This document shows, in pieces, positions 50,146-58,965 of a DNA stretch of 64,000 bases (the stretch's first letter is position 1; each line of letters opens with the position of its first letter). The stretch comes from Thiothrix litoralis. GTDB taxonomy: Bacteria; Pseudomonadota; Gammaproteobacteria; Thiotrichales; Thiotrichaceae. A model generated the notes under the pieces. It made no database searches. It saw only the letters and a program-made list of their open reading frames with translations, and had not been told where the DNA came from. The stretch is from the NCBI RefSeq assembly GCF_017901135.1, contig NZ_CP072801.1, positions 2,108,001 to 2,172,000 of the forward strand, in the 5' to 3' direction. Position numbers and translations under genes: made by a program.

Positions 50146-50292
50146 TTATAAGCGTCTGCCTTGAATAACACGCACCAGAATAACCACGATGGCGATAACC
50201 AATAGAATATGAATGAGTCCACCCATGGTGTATGAGGTCACAAACCCCAACAGCCAAAGGACAATTAAAATGATTGCAATCGTTTCGAGCAT
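50146..50292 (-). CDS. Lmo0937-type small membrane protein
   Basis: 48 residues: MLETIAIILIVLWLLGFVTS then YTMGGLIHILLVIAIVVILV and RVIQGRRL. Two helices with GG at the turn and a basic end are the pattern of the Lmo0937 family. It starts at the ATG at 50292. It is the first gene of the ElaB-YqjE-transporter-glucan synthase string, 176 bases after promoter-like site C. Confidence 0.8.
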   Translation of the reverse strand: MLETIAIILIVLWLLGFVTSYTMGGLIHILLVIAIVVILVRVIQGRRL

Positions 50293-50467
50293 ACGAATTC
50301 TCACTTCGCCAGACATTTGGCAAATACCGAATTAAGATATAATGTCGCTTAACATAAAATAATTTACGCGCCAATACTCAATAATCTAAAGCTTTCAATG
50401 GCTTAATAGGGTTTGTATTAAGCGGCACTACGTGTACTAAATTAACATATTAAGAAGGGCTATCTCC

Positions 50468-50497
50468 ATTAAGCGCTATATTTTCTGTTATAGCAAG
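50468..50497 (-). promoter_or_regulatory. Recurrent stress promoter-like element, copy C
   Basis: On the minus strand TTGCTA (50491-50496), 17-base spacer ending TATAGCG, then CTTAAT (50468-50473). It has the dyad GCTATA-N8-TATAGC (50475-50494). It points at the Lmo0937/ElaB/YqjE/transporter/glucan synthase operon. Confidence 0.65.
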
Positions 50498-50542
50498 TTA
50501 TATCACTGGAAATACCTCATGCATGACAGGGGTAATGTCGAT

Positions 50543-50881
50543 TCACAATTCAGTGTATTTCTTCGCTGATCCTTTGGACAAAGCTACTGGATACTTCGCC
50601 CGGTTTTTCAGCATTTTCTCGCGGATGGCGGCTTCCAGATCAATACCAAGGTCAGTACACAGATAGGTGAGGTATACCGCCACATCGGCCACTTCATCGC
50701 GCAGACGCGGCATGACGCTTTCCAGCGCTTCGCCTTGCCGGTCTTCCCACTGGAACAGCTCCAGCACTTCGCCCGCCTCCAAGGAAAGCGAAATGGCAAG
50801 GTTGCGTGGGGTGTGAAATTGCTGCCAGTCGCGTTCGGCGCGGAACTGCATGAGTTCGTCCACAAGGTCTTTCGGTAACAT
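50543..50881 (-). CDS. MazG-like nucleotide pyrophosphohydrolase (intact copy)
   Basis: 112 residues. The metal-binding helices are visible: SLSLEAGEVLELFQWED (E..E) and RLRDEVADVAVYLTYLCTDL (E..D), the single-domain MazG/RS21-C6 pattern. Such enzymes hydrolyse (d)NTPs to monophosphates, cleaning damaged or alarm nucleotides. A probable -10 TATAAT lies at 50910-50915. A second copy at 13597-13755 has lost the catalytic middle and heads the defence operon. Confidence 0.9.
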   Translation of the reverse strand: MLPKDLVDELMQFRAERDWQQFHTPRNLAISLSLEAGEVLELFQWEDRQGEALESVMPRLRDEVADVAVYLTYLCTDLGIDLEAAIREKMLKNRAKYPVALSKGSAKKYTEL

Positions 50882-50958
50882 GGTGATATCCTATTGAAGC
50901 ACAATCCGTATTATAATCCGCGAATGTGAACCTGACAGAATAAAAAAGGATAGTCATT

Positions 50959-51501
50959 GTGTTGAAATTTCTTCCCGGCATCCTGCTGTTACAGGCAGTG
51001 ACCGTTGCACTGGTGCTGATGGCTCCCACCGACCTAGAAAATTGGGGCTGGTTGCGGCTGCTGATTCCGGTCGTGATCGTGGGCGTGCTCACCGCCTTCT
51101 GGCTGGGCGCAGCCGTGGCGCACAAGCATAAGGATGACATCAGCCGTTTACAGGAATGCCACGCTAAAGAGCGTGAATCCCTGCGGGTGAATGCTGAACG
51201 TGCCAAAACCAGAGTGATGAAACAGGCGCATCAGGAAACCATGCAGGAGGTACGCCGTACCTCCACGGAAGCCAATATCAAGGTGGGCATGGCATTTGCG
51301 GGCGCGGCGGGCATTGGTGGTTTACTGTTGCTGACCCAGTTCATCACACTGGGTTTATTGATGCTGACCACCGCAGGCGGCGCATTGGGTGGTTACGTTA
51401 TGCGCATTCGTCAGGAAAAGGCCAAAGCCAACAACCTGCCCACGCCATCCGCACCATCCAGCAAGCCACGCCTGATTAATGCTTCACCGCCCGCTAAATA
51501 G
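50959..51501 (+). CDS. Membrane protein with central coiled coil, unknown function
   Basis: 180 residues from a GTG preceded by AAGGA. Two N-terminal helices (FLPGILLLQAVTVALVLM, LRLLIPVVIVGVLTAFWLG), a charged coiled coil (SRLQECHAKERESLRVNAER), then a glycine-rich hydrophobic pair (VGMAFAGAAGIGGLLLLTQF, LGLLMLTTAGGALGGYVM) and a Pro/Ser tail. No family recognised. Its last 18 bases overlap the end of the convergent glycosidase-like gene. Confidence 0.7.
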   Translation: MLKFLPGILLLQAVTVALVLMAPTDLENWGWLRLLIPVVIVGVLTAFWLGAAVAHKHKDDISRLQECHAKERESLRVNAERAKTRVMKQAHQETMQEVRRTSTEANIKVGMAFAGAAGIGGLLLLTQFITLGLLMLTTAGGALGGYVMRIRQEKAKANNLPTPSAPSSKPRLINASPPAK

Positions 51502-53847
51502 CACCACCCCCCATTGTTTGGGGTCGGTCAGTGCCTGTTTATCTTGCGCCATCCACGCGATCTTGCCGTCGCGTGTACCGCCATCGTCGTCGTCGTTGAC
51601 TTCGACATTGACGCTTACCCGATCTTTGATAGCGGGTTTCATGCCCAACGCCTGCCAAGGAATCCACGCTTCCAGCACATAGCCATCGTACAGCTCACGC
51701 GTATCAAAGCGGATGCTGCGCAAGGCAGCAGCGGACAAGGGTGCGGAGTCTTTCGCCAACACCACCTGATCACGGTCACAGGCAAAAATCAGGTGGAAAT
51801 CCTTGCGTCCATCCAGTTTGGCATCGCGACTGTTGTCGGTATCAATCAGGAATCCCACGGAATCATCCTCCTCAGGATCTTCCGAATCCCACACCCGCTT
51901 GCTGTCGTAGACCCGCACCGTCAGGAACAGGGAATCATCATCCCAGCGGCCTTGCCATTTACCAAACAGGTTACGCTTGTCCCACGCGTTGCCTTCCAGC
52001 AGCAAATCCAGCGTAATGGGATTTTCGATGAAGAATACCCGCTCTGGATCAAAGGCCGGACGCCACACAATGACCGGATCATCTGGGTTACGCGGTGCTG
52101 TTGCTAGCGGATTTTGTGCTGGTTTTGGCGGGGTTGACGTTGGCGCAGACGCAGGATGTTGAGCGATAAAATCCAGCACAGCGGCATACTTGGGTGCTTG
52201 CTCACGCGGCTGGCGAATGTATTCCTTCAAACCCCAGCAACCGTACCACTGGCAGATTCGCGGGGCAGAAAATAACATCATCAGCTTACCACCCGCTTTG
52301 CCCCAACCATTCAGGAATTCGGTGTACAGCTCGCCCATGCGTGGGTCACGATTGGCAGCGAAAAACAACGGGTTGGGGTGCTGATCAGGTTTGCGGGTTG
52401 CCCAGTCCACTAGCCCCTGCCCGCCTTCGTAGCCGAGCAAATCCACCCCAAACTTGGCGGCCAGTTCGGCGTGTTTCTGCACTTTTTCCAACACTTCTGG
52501 TAAGGAGCGGTAGGAATCTTCTGCCGTAGTCAGCTCAAAAACATCATCCACCGTGGTGGTTTCGCGGTAGCCTTTGATATTGCCACCAAAATACGGCGCA
52601 ATCGCCAGCGCATCCACTTGCTTATAGGTATCGTCGTAACTCAGTATTTTTTCGGCAAAATCTGGGCGCGTATCCCAGCCGCCCAGCACCCGCACGAAGC
52701 GTTCCCGCCCGCCGAACACCTGTTCCCATGCGGCGAAAATTTCACGGGCGCGGATGGTGTAATACTCGTAACCAACATCAGCAGCATTCAAGCCCAGCGC
52801 CATTTCGATGCCTTTTTTCTGGGTGTATTCACCGTGGTTGAAATTGGTGTTCCAAATTTCGTTGGAATATTCGAGGTAGATTTTCAGTTCCGGGTCGAGG
52901 TGGTCACGCACGTAGGCTGCGTATTCGCGCACGTAATCGTCATCAGCAGCGTGGGGAATGTTGAACCACGCATCCTTATGCAAGCGGTTGGCGAGATCAA
53001 CCATGACTTCCAGTGGAGTGCCGCGTGCACCATACGTGCCGCCCCAAGTGGCTTCGTCTAGACTCGGGCGATCTTGCCAGTGCGCTTCCGGGTTACGGGT
53101 AATCCCCGACATCGGCATGAAACGAATAGCGCCGAAGTCTTTCATGAAATCCAGATAGTCCGGGTTGAAAACAATGCTGCTGTAATGGTCTACGAACGAT
53201 AAATACATGCCTGTTTTACCAGAACACGCGCTGGCATCGGCGACGCGCTGGAACGGGTTATTCTGGCAAATGCCGCCGGGCGGCAGGATGCGGATATTGC
53301 GCAGGTAATCATCCGGGTTGCTGCGGGCAATAATCAGGCTGGCATCCAACCGTTCATTGGTTCCGGCATCCAGCGTGATGGTGTCGCGCCCCGGTTGGTG
53401 GTTAACCAGCACTGCATCGTTGCCGTAGCGAATCTCGCCATCACCGTCGTACAGCACGGTGTATTCACCAGCGGGGATGGTATCCGGCGGCAATTCGCCG
53501 AGGAAACGGGTTCCCACTTCGCCGCCATTGAGGTTGTTCGGCCAACCGTTGGCGTCGTAGGTGACGTTTTCAGCCTTCAAGCGCAGGATGTTTTCCTGAA
53601 ACGGGTTGGCAGAACGGAACAGGTCAATGAAGGGAATACTGGCATCGTTATAGCTGATTTCATTGGTATTGATGCCGAGGAGGGGCTCCTGCTTGATCAC
53701 AGGAGACTCCACCTTCCCGATGGGCGGCGAGGGAGTCGGCGCAACAGGCTCAGGTTTGCGCCATTCGTGGTAGAGATACAGGCCGAGTTGCAGCAGGAAC
53801 AGCAACAGGGCGAGGATGAGTAGGATCTTAAGGGGTTTTCTTAGCAT
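51484..53847 (-). CDS. Membrane-anchored glycosidase-like protein with CBM9-like domain
   Basis: 787 residues. N-terminal signal anchor (LKILLILALLLFLLQLGLYL) and a Pro-rich stretch. The central region has a beta/alpha barrel look with ELKIYLEYSNEIWNTNFNHG (Glu/Asn-Glu pair typical of glycosidases), LAIAPYFGGN and LLGYEGGQGL. The C-terminal ~200 residues (NAWDKRNLFGKWQGRWDDDS, DSVGFLIDTDNSRDAKLDGR, GYVLEAWIPWQALGM) match the CBM9-like carbohydrate-binding fold. It probably acts on periplasmic or surface polysaccharide. It lies 14 bases downstream of rnhB, so it is the tail of the lipid A operon. Confidence 0.8.
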   Translation of the reverse strand: MLRKPLKILLILALLLFLLQLGLYLYHEWRKPEPVAPTPSPPIGKVESPVIKQEPLLGINTNEISYNDASIPFIDLFRSANPFQENILRLKAENVTYDANGWPNNLNGGEVGTRFLGELPPDTIPAGEYTVLYDGDGEIRYGNDAVLVNHQPGRDTITLDAGTNERLDASLIIARSNPDDYLRNIRILPPGGICQNNPFQRVADASACSGKTGMYLSFVDHYSSIVFNPDYLDFMKDFGAIRFMPMSGITRNPEAHWQDRPSLDEATWGGTYGARGTPLEVMVDLANRLHKDAWFNIPHAADDDYVREYAAYVRDHLDPELKIYLEYSNEIWNTNFNHGEYTQKKGIEMALGLNAADVGYEYYTIRAREIFAAWEQVFGGRERFVRVLGGWDTRPDFAEKILSYDDTYKQVDALAIAPYFGGNIKGYRETTTVDDVFELTTAEDSYRSLPEVLEKVQKHAELAAKFGVDLLGYEGGQGLVDWATRKPDQHPNPLFFAANRDPRMGELYTEFLNGWGKAGGKLMMLFSAPRICQWYGCWGLKEYIRQPREQAPKYAAVLDFIAQHPASAPTSTPPKPAQNPLATAPRNPDDPVIVWRPAFDPERVFFIENPITLDLLLEGNAWDKRNLFGKWQGRWDDDSLFLTVRVYDSKRVWDSEDPEEDDSVGFLIDTDNSRDAKLDGRKDFHLIFACDRDQVVLAKDSAPLSAAALRSIRFDTRELYDGYVLEAWIPWQALGMKPAIKDRVSVNVEVNDDDDGGTRDGKIAWMAQDKQALTDPKQWGVVLFSGR

Positions 53848-53861
53848 CCGGGGAGTTTAGG

Positions 53862-54434
53862 TTATTTTTCGGTATTGGCTAGGGCTTTCCGAACCGGTGC
53901 AAAACTTCGCCGATGGATGGGTGTTGCGCCAAACGCCCGCAACGCTGCCAAATGCACCGCCGTCCCATACCCTTTATGCTTGGCAAACCCATATTCCGGG
54001 TACACCGCATCCAGCGCCACCAGTTCCGCATCCCGCGCTACTTTGGCGATGATCGACGCAGCACTGATTTCCGCAACCGTCGCATCGCCGCCAATAATCG
54101 CTTCCATGTTATAAGCCAGCTTCGGACAATGGTTGCCGTCAATCTTCACCAGATCGGGTTGGATATGCAGCCCTTCCAATGCGCGTTGCATTGCCAGAAA
54201 GGTGGCTTGCAGGATGTTGATGCTGTCGATTTCTTCCACTTCCGCTCGCCCCAAACTCCATGCCAGTGCTTTCTCACGGATTTCCACCGCCAGTTTCTCG
54301 CGGCGTTTTTCGGTCAGCTTTTTGGAATCGTTCAAACCCGCAATCGGGCGAGCCGGATCAAGAATCACCGCCGCCGCCACCACCGCGCCCGCCAATGGCC
54401 CGCGCCCGACTTCATCAACACCTGCAATCAGCAT
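53862..54434 (-). CDS. rnhB: Ribonuclease HII
   Basis: 190 residues. Removes ribonucleotides and RNA primers from DNA. The catalytic acids are in [20 protein letters not shown] (Asp/Glu), KIDGNHCP and [17 protein letters not shown]. The start overlaps the upstream methyltransferase stop by one base (TAATG). Gene order lpxB-x-rnhB is usual apart from the inserted methyltransferase gene. Confidence 0.97.
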   Translation of the reverse strand: MLIAGVDEVGRGPLAGAVVAAAVILDPARPIAGLNDSKKLTEKRREKLAVEIREKALAWSLGRAEVEEIDSINILQATFLAMQRALEGLHIQPDLVKIDGNHCPKLAYNMEAIIGGDATVAEISAASIIAKVARDAELVALDAVYPEYGFAKHKGYGTAVHLAALRAFGATPIHRRSFAPVRKALANTEK

Positions 54435-54973
54435 TACGCTTTCCTCAGCACAAACACCGAGGCAGGCGGAATATTGAAAAACACCGTGCTCACCCGCTGC
54501 ACTTTAAAGCCCTCGCGCTGCAAGCGGTCAAACAAACGAATTTGCTTAATAAACGGCGTATAGCTCATTTGCACAATGGTTGAGCCACTATTGAGGGCAT
54601 CACGAAATTGCTCCACCAGCTTTTCGGAATAGAACATACCCGTCACTGGCATACAGGACACCATCACGCAATTGGCTAAACCTTCCCCGCTTTCATCAAT
54701 CGGCAAGGTGAAAAAGTCCTTCGCCAACAAGGGGGTATCTGCCCCGAAACGTTCGTGGAACTGGCGCACAAACGCCGGGTGTTTTTCCACAAAGGCAAAC
54801 GGTACAGGGGCTTGCATGAAATATTGCGCCACCACCCCGCTGCCTGTGCCAATAAAAATACCACGGGCATACTGGGAAAAATAACGCGCCGCGACGTCAA
54901 ACATTTTCGCCCCGAACTTATCGCTGGAACTGATAACGGAGCCGGTGTGTTTGAGTTTGGTTAGGTAGACCAT
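54434..54973 (-). CDS. Phospholipid N-methyltransferase / rRNA-dimethylase-like SAM methyltransferase
   Basis: 179 residues. A SAM-binding start is visible in [17 protein letters not shown] with [11 protein letters not shown] after it; the GTGSGxxxxxF motif and size resemble the PmtA/phospholipid N-methyltransferase group. An N-terminal [16 protein letters not shown] fits this family. It may methylate phosphatidylethanolamine, but the substrate cannot be told. It sits between lpxB (12 bases) and rnhB (1-base overlap), an unusual insertion in this conserved cluster. Confidence 0.75.
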   Translation of the reverse strand: MVYLTKLKHTGSVISSSDKFGAKMFDVAARYFSQYARGIFIGTGSGVVAQYFMQAPVPFAFVEKHPAFVRQFHERFGADTPLLAKDFFTLPIDESGEGLANCVMVSCMPVTGMFYSEKLVEQFRDALNSGSTIVQMSYTPFIKQIRLFDRLQREGFKVQRVSTVFFNIPPASVFVLRKA

Positions 54974-54985
54974 GTGTTGCTGTCT

Positions 54986-56140
54986 CTAGAATTTCGTGGT
55001 CGAAAAATGAGTAAGAATAGCATTAGCGGCGCTGTCACTAGCCGTTTTTCGCAATTGTTGGTGCAAAGCCTGAAAACGTTGCAGGGTATACTGCTGACGT
55101 TCGGCTGAAAGGGTAAACAGGTTTTCCAATGCTACCACCAAATGGGCGGGGGTCACCTGTTCTTGAAGCAGTTCCGGCACGAGTTCCTCGCCCGCTAGAT
55201 TATTGGGTAAAGTCACAAAGCGCACTTTCAACAATTTGAAGGTGCGGATCAGCCAAGCAGTCAACGGCGCAACCCGATAGGCGGCCACCATCAAACGACC
55301 TGCCAGCATTCCCTCCAACACTGCTGTGCCAGAAGCCAGCAGGATGTAATCGGCTGCTTGCATCAAGGTGCGTGATTGGCCATCCAGCACCGTCAGGCGT
55401 AAACCGGGCGCTGTCTGTTGGCGGATAGCTTCCAATTCCTGCCGCAAACGCGGGCTGGCAGCGGGGGTTACGCACTGTAGATCAGGGTATTTTTGTTGCA
55501 ATTGCAAGGCAGCCTGCCAGAAATCAGCCGCAAGCCGCCGCACTTCACCGCTACGACTACCGGGCAAAATGGCAAGGATGCGTTTATCCAACGGCAGGCC
55601 AAGCTGTTGCCGCGCAGTTCCACGACTGGCATCGAAGTCCACCTCATCCGCCAGTGGATGCCCGACAAACTCGGCGGTAATACCATGTTCGTGGTAAAAA
55701 TCCACTTCAAACGGAAACAGCGTCAGCATCAGGTCGATATTAACGCGCATTTTGCGCACCCGTTTCGCTCGCCATGCCCATACCGAAGGGCTGACGTAAT
55801 GCACAGTAGGAATGCCGATGGCGTGTAATTTGGCAGCAAGGGGGAGGTTAAAATCGGGCGCATCCACACCAATGAACAGGTCGGGTGGGTTATCCCGCCA
55901 ACGCTCAAACAACTGCTTGCGGATGGAGAGCAACTCAGGCAAATGCACCAGCACTTCGACCAGCCCCATGACCGAGAGCTTTTCCAGCGGGAACAGGCTA
56001 TGGCAACCGGCGGCTTGCATTTCAACCCCGGCGATGCCTTCAAACTGAAGTGCCGGGCAACGCTGACGTAACGCCAAGATCAGACGTGCTGCCAGCAGAT
56101 CTCCCGATGCTTCCCCGGCGATGATAGCAATACGCTTCAT
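54986..56140 (-). CDS. lpxB: Lipid-A-disaccharide synthase
   Basis: 384 residues. Joins UDP-diacylglucosamine and lipid X in lipid A synthesis at the inner membrane. Marks are IAIIAGEASGDLLAARLILA, FEGIAGVEMQAAG, FIGVDAPDFNLPLAAKLHA, YVSPSVWAWRAKRVRKM and LLASGTAVLEGML. Three bases separate it from lpxA upstream. Confidence 0.97.
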   Translation of the reverse strand: MKRIAIIAGEASGDLLAARLILALRQRCPALQFEGIAGVEMQAAGCHSLFPLEKLSVMGLVEVLVHLPELLSIRKQLFERWRDNPPDLFIGVDAPDFNLPLAAKLHAIGIPTVHYVSPSVWAWRAKRVRKMRVNIDLMLTLFPFEVDFYHEHGITAEFVGHPLADEVDFDASRGTARQQLGLPLDKRILAILPGSRSGEVRRLAADFWQAALQLQQKYPDLQCVTPAASPRLRQELEAIRQQTAPGLRLTVLDGQSRTLMQAADYILLASGTAVLEGMLAGRLMVAAYRVAPLTAWLIRTFKLLKVRFVTLPNNLAGEELVPELLQEQVTPAHLVVALENLFTLSAERQQYTLQRFQALHQQLRKTASDSAANAILTHFSTTKF

Positions 56141-56143
56141 GCC

Positions 56144-56923
56144 TTAACGAATCAGCCCCCGCTGACTATTATGGCAAAAATCCAGTAGCAGGCGGATTTC
56201 GGCAAACTCGCCATAATCCACGTCGATTTTGGCCAAGGCTTCCTGTGTGGTCAGGTTGTGGCGGTAGAGGATGCGGTGTGCTTCTTTAATGCGGTGAATT
56301 GCTTCGGTACTAAAACCACGTCGTTTCAAACCTTCCAGATTAATGCTGCGCGGTTCGGCGGGCGCACCCGTTGCCATCGTATACGGCGGCACATCTTTGG
56401 AAATCGCTGAACCCATGCCGGTAAAGGCGTGGTCGCCAAGCGTGCAAAACTGGTGCACCAAGGTGAAACCACCCAGAATCACCCAGTCGCGAATTTCAAC
56501 ATGCCCCGCCAAGGTGGCATTGTTGGCAAAAATGGTGTTGTTACCGATGATGCAGTCGTGTGCGATGTGGACGTAGGCCATGATCCAGTTATCATTACCA
56601 AGCACGGTTTTACCCTTGTCCTGCACTGTGCCCCGATTCAGGGTGCAGCATTCGCGGATAACATTGCGGTCGCCGATGATCAGCTCGGTGGGTTCACCGT
56701 TGAATTTTTTATCCTGCGGGGCGGCACCGACGGAAGCAAACGGGTAAATCTGGTTTTCTACGCCAATGCGGGTTGGCCCATCCACCACCACGTGCGAGCC
56801 GATACGGGTATCACGCCCGATGCTGACATCCGCACCGATGATGCTGTATGCGCCCACTTCCACCCCATCCGCCAGTTGCGCGGATGGATGCACGATCGCC
56901 GTGGGGTGGATCAGACCACTCAA
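56144..56923 (-). CDS. lpxA: UDP-N-acetylglucosamine acyltransferase
   Basis: Acylates UDP-GlcNAc, the first step of lipid A synthesis. From a TTG at 56923 it is 259 residues, begins LSGLIHPTAIVHPSAQLADG and overlaps the fabZ stop by four bases (TTGA), with AAGAGA before it. An ATG at 56950 would add nine residues (MCREKRDAS) but overlaps fabZ by 31 bases and has no ribosome site. Hexapeptide repeats form the left-handed helix; the catalytic His is in the VHIAHDCIIGNN segment. The C-terminal helical part has RRGFSTEAIHRIKEAHRILY. Confidence 0.93.
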   Translation of the reverse strand: MSGLIHPTAIVHPSAQLADGVEVGAYSIIGADVSIGRDTRIGSHVVVDGPTRIGVENQIYPFASVGAAPQDKKFNGEPTELIIGDRNVIRECCTLNRGTVQDKGKTVLGNDNWIMAYVHIAHDCIIGNNTIFANNATLAGHVEIRDWVILGGFTLVHQFCTLGDHAFTGMGSAISKDVPPYTMATGAPAEPRSINLEGLKRRGFSTEAIHRIKEAHRILYRHNLTTQEALAKIDVDYGEFAEIRLLLDFCHNSQRGLIR

Positions 56924-57372
56924 GCTGGCGTCTCTTTTTTCGCGGCACACATGAGTTCAGCCGATACAGCCAGCTTGCCATCAACCCGTGCTTCGGCGCT
57001 GAAAACCCACATAATGCCTTTGCGCTTGATCAATTCTACTTTCATCACCAACTGGTCACCCGGTACAACGGCTTGCTTGAAACGCGCCTTATCGACTGCC
57101 ACCAAGAGGTACAGCGTATCGGTTTGCGGCTCTTCACCCATGGTGCGGAAGCCCAATAAGCCCGTGGCTTGTGCCAAGGCTTCAATGATCAACACGCCCG
57201 GCATGATAGGCTGATGCGGGAAATGCCCGTTGACCCACGGCTCGTTCACCGTGACATTTTTAATCGCTGTCAGTGACTTGCCCACTTCGTATTCCAACAC
57301 TCGGTCTACCAACAAAAACGGGTAACGGTGTGGCAGGTAATTTCTAATTTGTTCAACGTTCATCGTGCCCAT
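56920..57372 (-). CDS. fabZ: 3-hydroxyacyl-[acyl-carrier-protein] dehydratase
   Basis: 150 residues. Dehydrates 3-hydroxyacyl-ACP in fatty acid elongation. The hot-dog fold signature is LPHRYPFLLVDRVLEYE with the catalytic His in NGHFPHQPIMPGVLIIEALA and the Glu in the same helix. The start is the ATG at 57372 or the Met three codons later. It lies between lpxD (6 bases) and lpxA (4-base overlap). Confidence 0.96.
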   Translation of the reverse strand: MGTMNVEQIRNYLPHRYPFLLVDRVLEYEVGKSLTAIKNVTVNEPWVNGHFPHQPIMPGVLIIEALAQATGLLGFRTMGEEPQTDTLYLLVAVDKARFKQAVVPGDQLVMKVELIKRKGIMWVFSAEARVDGKLAVSAELMCAAKKETPA

Positions 57373-57378
57373 AGCGGT

Positions 57379-58368
57379 TCAATCACTCCCTTTATTGTGT
57401 AAAGCCGCAAGCTGTTTTTCCAACTCCTGCAAGCGGCGGGCTAACTTGTCCAACTGGTTAAAACGCACAGCGTTCTTACGCCAGAGCGCATTTTCCTCTA
57501 TTGTCGTACCAGAAGAATATACCCCTGGTTTGGTAATAGAGTGCGAAACCATGCTCGTCCCCGTCACCACGACATTATCGGTGATACTCAGATGCCCGGC
57601 AATTGCACACATGCCTGCAATCTGGCAGTGCTTGCCAATTTGCACACTGCCTGCCACCGCCGTACAGGCTGCTATCGCCGTATGGTCACCAATCTGGGTG
57701 TTATGCCCGATCTGGATCAGGTTATCCAGTTTCACGCCATGACCAATCAGGGTTGAACCCATCGCGGCACGGTCAATGGTGGTATTCGCGCCAATTTCAA
57801 CGTCATCACCCACCACCACGTTACCGACTTGCGGAATCTTGAACCAGGTTTTCTGATCCGGGGCAAACCCGAAACCATCAGCGCCCAGCACCGCACCGGA
57901 GTGGATGATACAGCGCTTACCGATTTCAGTATCCGCGTACAAGGTCACATTGGCGTGCAACCAGCTATTTTCCCCGATGCGGCAACCCCGCCCAATCACA
58001 CAACCCGCCTCAATCACCACGCCATCCGCCAGACTGACGTTTTCCTCTATCACGGCTGAGGGGTGAATCGCCACCGCAGGGCGCGGCACAGGGTGCAACA
58101 AGGTCACAGCCTTGGCATAAACGAGGTAAGGGTTAGGGTGCACCAGACAATCACCCGCATAAGTTTGCGCCATATCAGGTGGCAGAATCAGGGCGCTAGC
58201 GGTGGAAGATTGCAGGTAATGGCGGTACTTGGCGTCACGGATATAGCTAATATCACCCGTCCCCGCCTTTTCGATGGAAGCAACGGCTCGTAAGCGTAGT
58301 GCAGCATTGCCTTGCAGACGAGAACCCGTGTAATCCGCCAGTTCCTGTAGCGTACAACCTGAGGGCAT
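57379..58368 (-). CDS. lpxD: UDP-3-O-acylglucosamine N-acyltransferase
   Basis: 329 residues. Adds the second acyl chain in lipid A synthesis. An N-terminal uridine-binding domain ([31 protein letters not shown]) precedes a long hexapeptide-repeat helix with the catalytic His in [15 protein letters not shown]. It ends in a helix [18 protein letters not shown]. Three bases separate it from the skp stop. Confidence 0.96.
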   Translation of the reverse strand: MPSGCTLQELADYTGSRLQGNAALRLRAVASIEKAGTGDISYIRDAKYRHYLQSSTASALILPPDMAQTYAGDCLVHPNPYLVYAKAVTLLHPVPRPAVAIHPSAVIEENVSLADGVVIEAGCVIGRGCRIGENSWLHANVTLYADTEIGKRCIIHSGAVLGADGFGFAPDQKTWFKIPQVGNVVVGDDVEIGANTTIDRAAMGSTLIGHGVKLDNLIQIGHNTQIGDHTAIAACTAVAGSVQIGKHCQIAGMCAIAGHLSITDNVVVTGTSMVSHSITKPGVYSSGTTIEENALWRKNAVRFNQLDKLARRLQELEKQLAALHNKGSD

Positions 58369-58371
58369 CGC

Positions 58372-58962
58372 TTACTCCTGTTTGCCAGGAACGGGGGCTG
58401 GAACGGGAGCAGCGAGCGTCGCTTGCGCCTGAAACTTTTGCTCCAGATGTTGCATAACCTTGCTGGTAATGTCGATCCGGTCACTGGCAACAATGTAATT
58501 GCTTTCACGTAACACCAGGTCGATCTTTTCCTGCTCACGCACATCCCCAATGGCTTGAATAATACTGGCTTGCAGCGCATCAATCGCGGCATCGCGGGCA
58601 ACCCGTACTTCCTCACGGAAATCTTCCATTTGCCGGGCATAATTGCGCTGAAGGTCACGTAACTCACGTTGGCGTTGCACCTTCTCTTCCTGCGGCAAAG
58701 AACCGGCATCATTGCGTAAGGTCAGTTCGTCTTCCAGTTGCTGAATGGCTTTTTGATCCGTTTCCAACTTTTGTTCACGCGGTACAAAATCCAGTTTCAG
58801 TTTGGCATCCGCAGCTTTCGCCTGCGGGGCGTTATCCAGCAAAGTTCCCACGTTGACAATGGCAATACGTACCGACTGCCTCGCCGCCTCATCCGCCGAC
58901 GCGGCGGGTTGACCCCACAAGGCCAACACCAACCACAGCCATAATGCAGCCCGCTTGTTCAT
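58372..58962 (-). CDS. skp: Periplasmic chaperone OmpH/Skp
   Basis: 196 residues. Signal peptide (AALWLWLVLALWGQPAASA), then VRIAIVNVGTLLDNAPQAKA and a long coiled coil (QQLEDELTLRNDAGSLPQEE, LRDLQRNYARQMEDFREEVR) that forms the prongs holding unfolded outer-membrane proteins. It lies between bamA and lpxD, the classical position. Confidence 0.94.
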   Translation of the reverse strand: MNKRAALWLWLVLALWGQPAASADEAARQSVRIAIVNVGTLLDNAPQAKAADAKLKLDFVPREQKLETDQKAIQQLEDELTLRNDAGSLPQEEKVQRQRELRDLQRNYARQMEDFREEVRVARDAAIDALQASIIQAIGDVREQEKIDLVLRESNYIVASDRIDITSKVMQHLEQKFQAQATLAAPVPAPVPGKQE

Positions 58963-58965
58963 ACT

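Noticed and set aside
50111-50374. 87-codon minus-strand frame over the Lmo0937-type gene
   Set aside because: A different frame of the same strand; the 48-codon frame with two helices is the family-like one.
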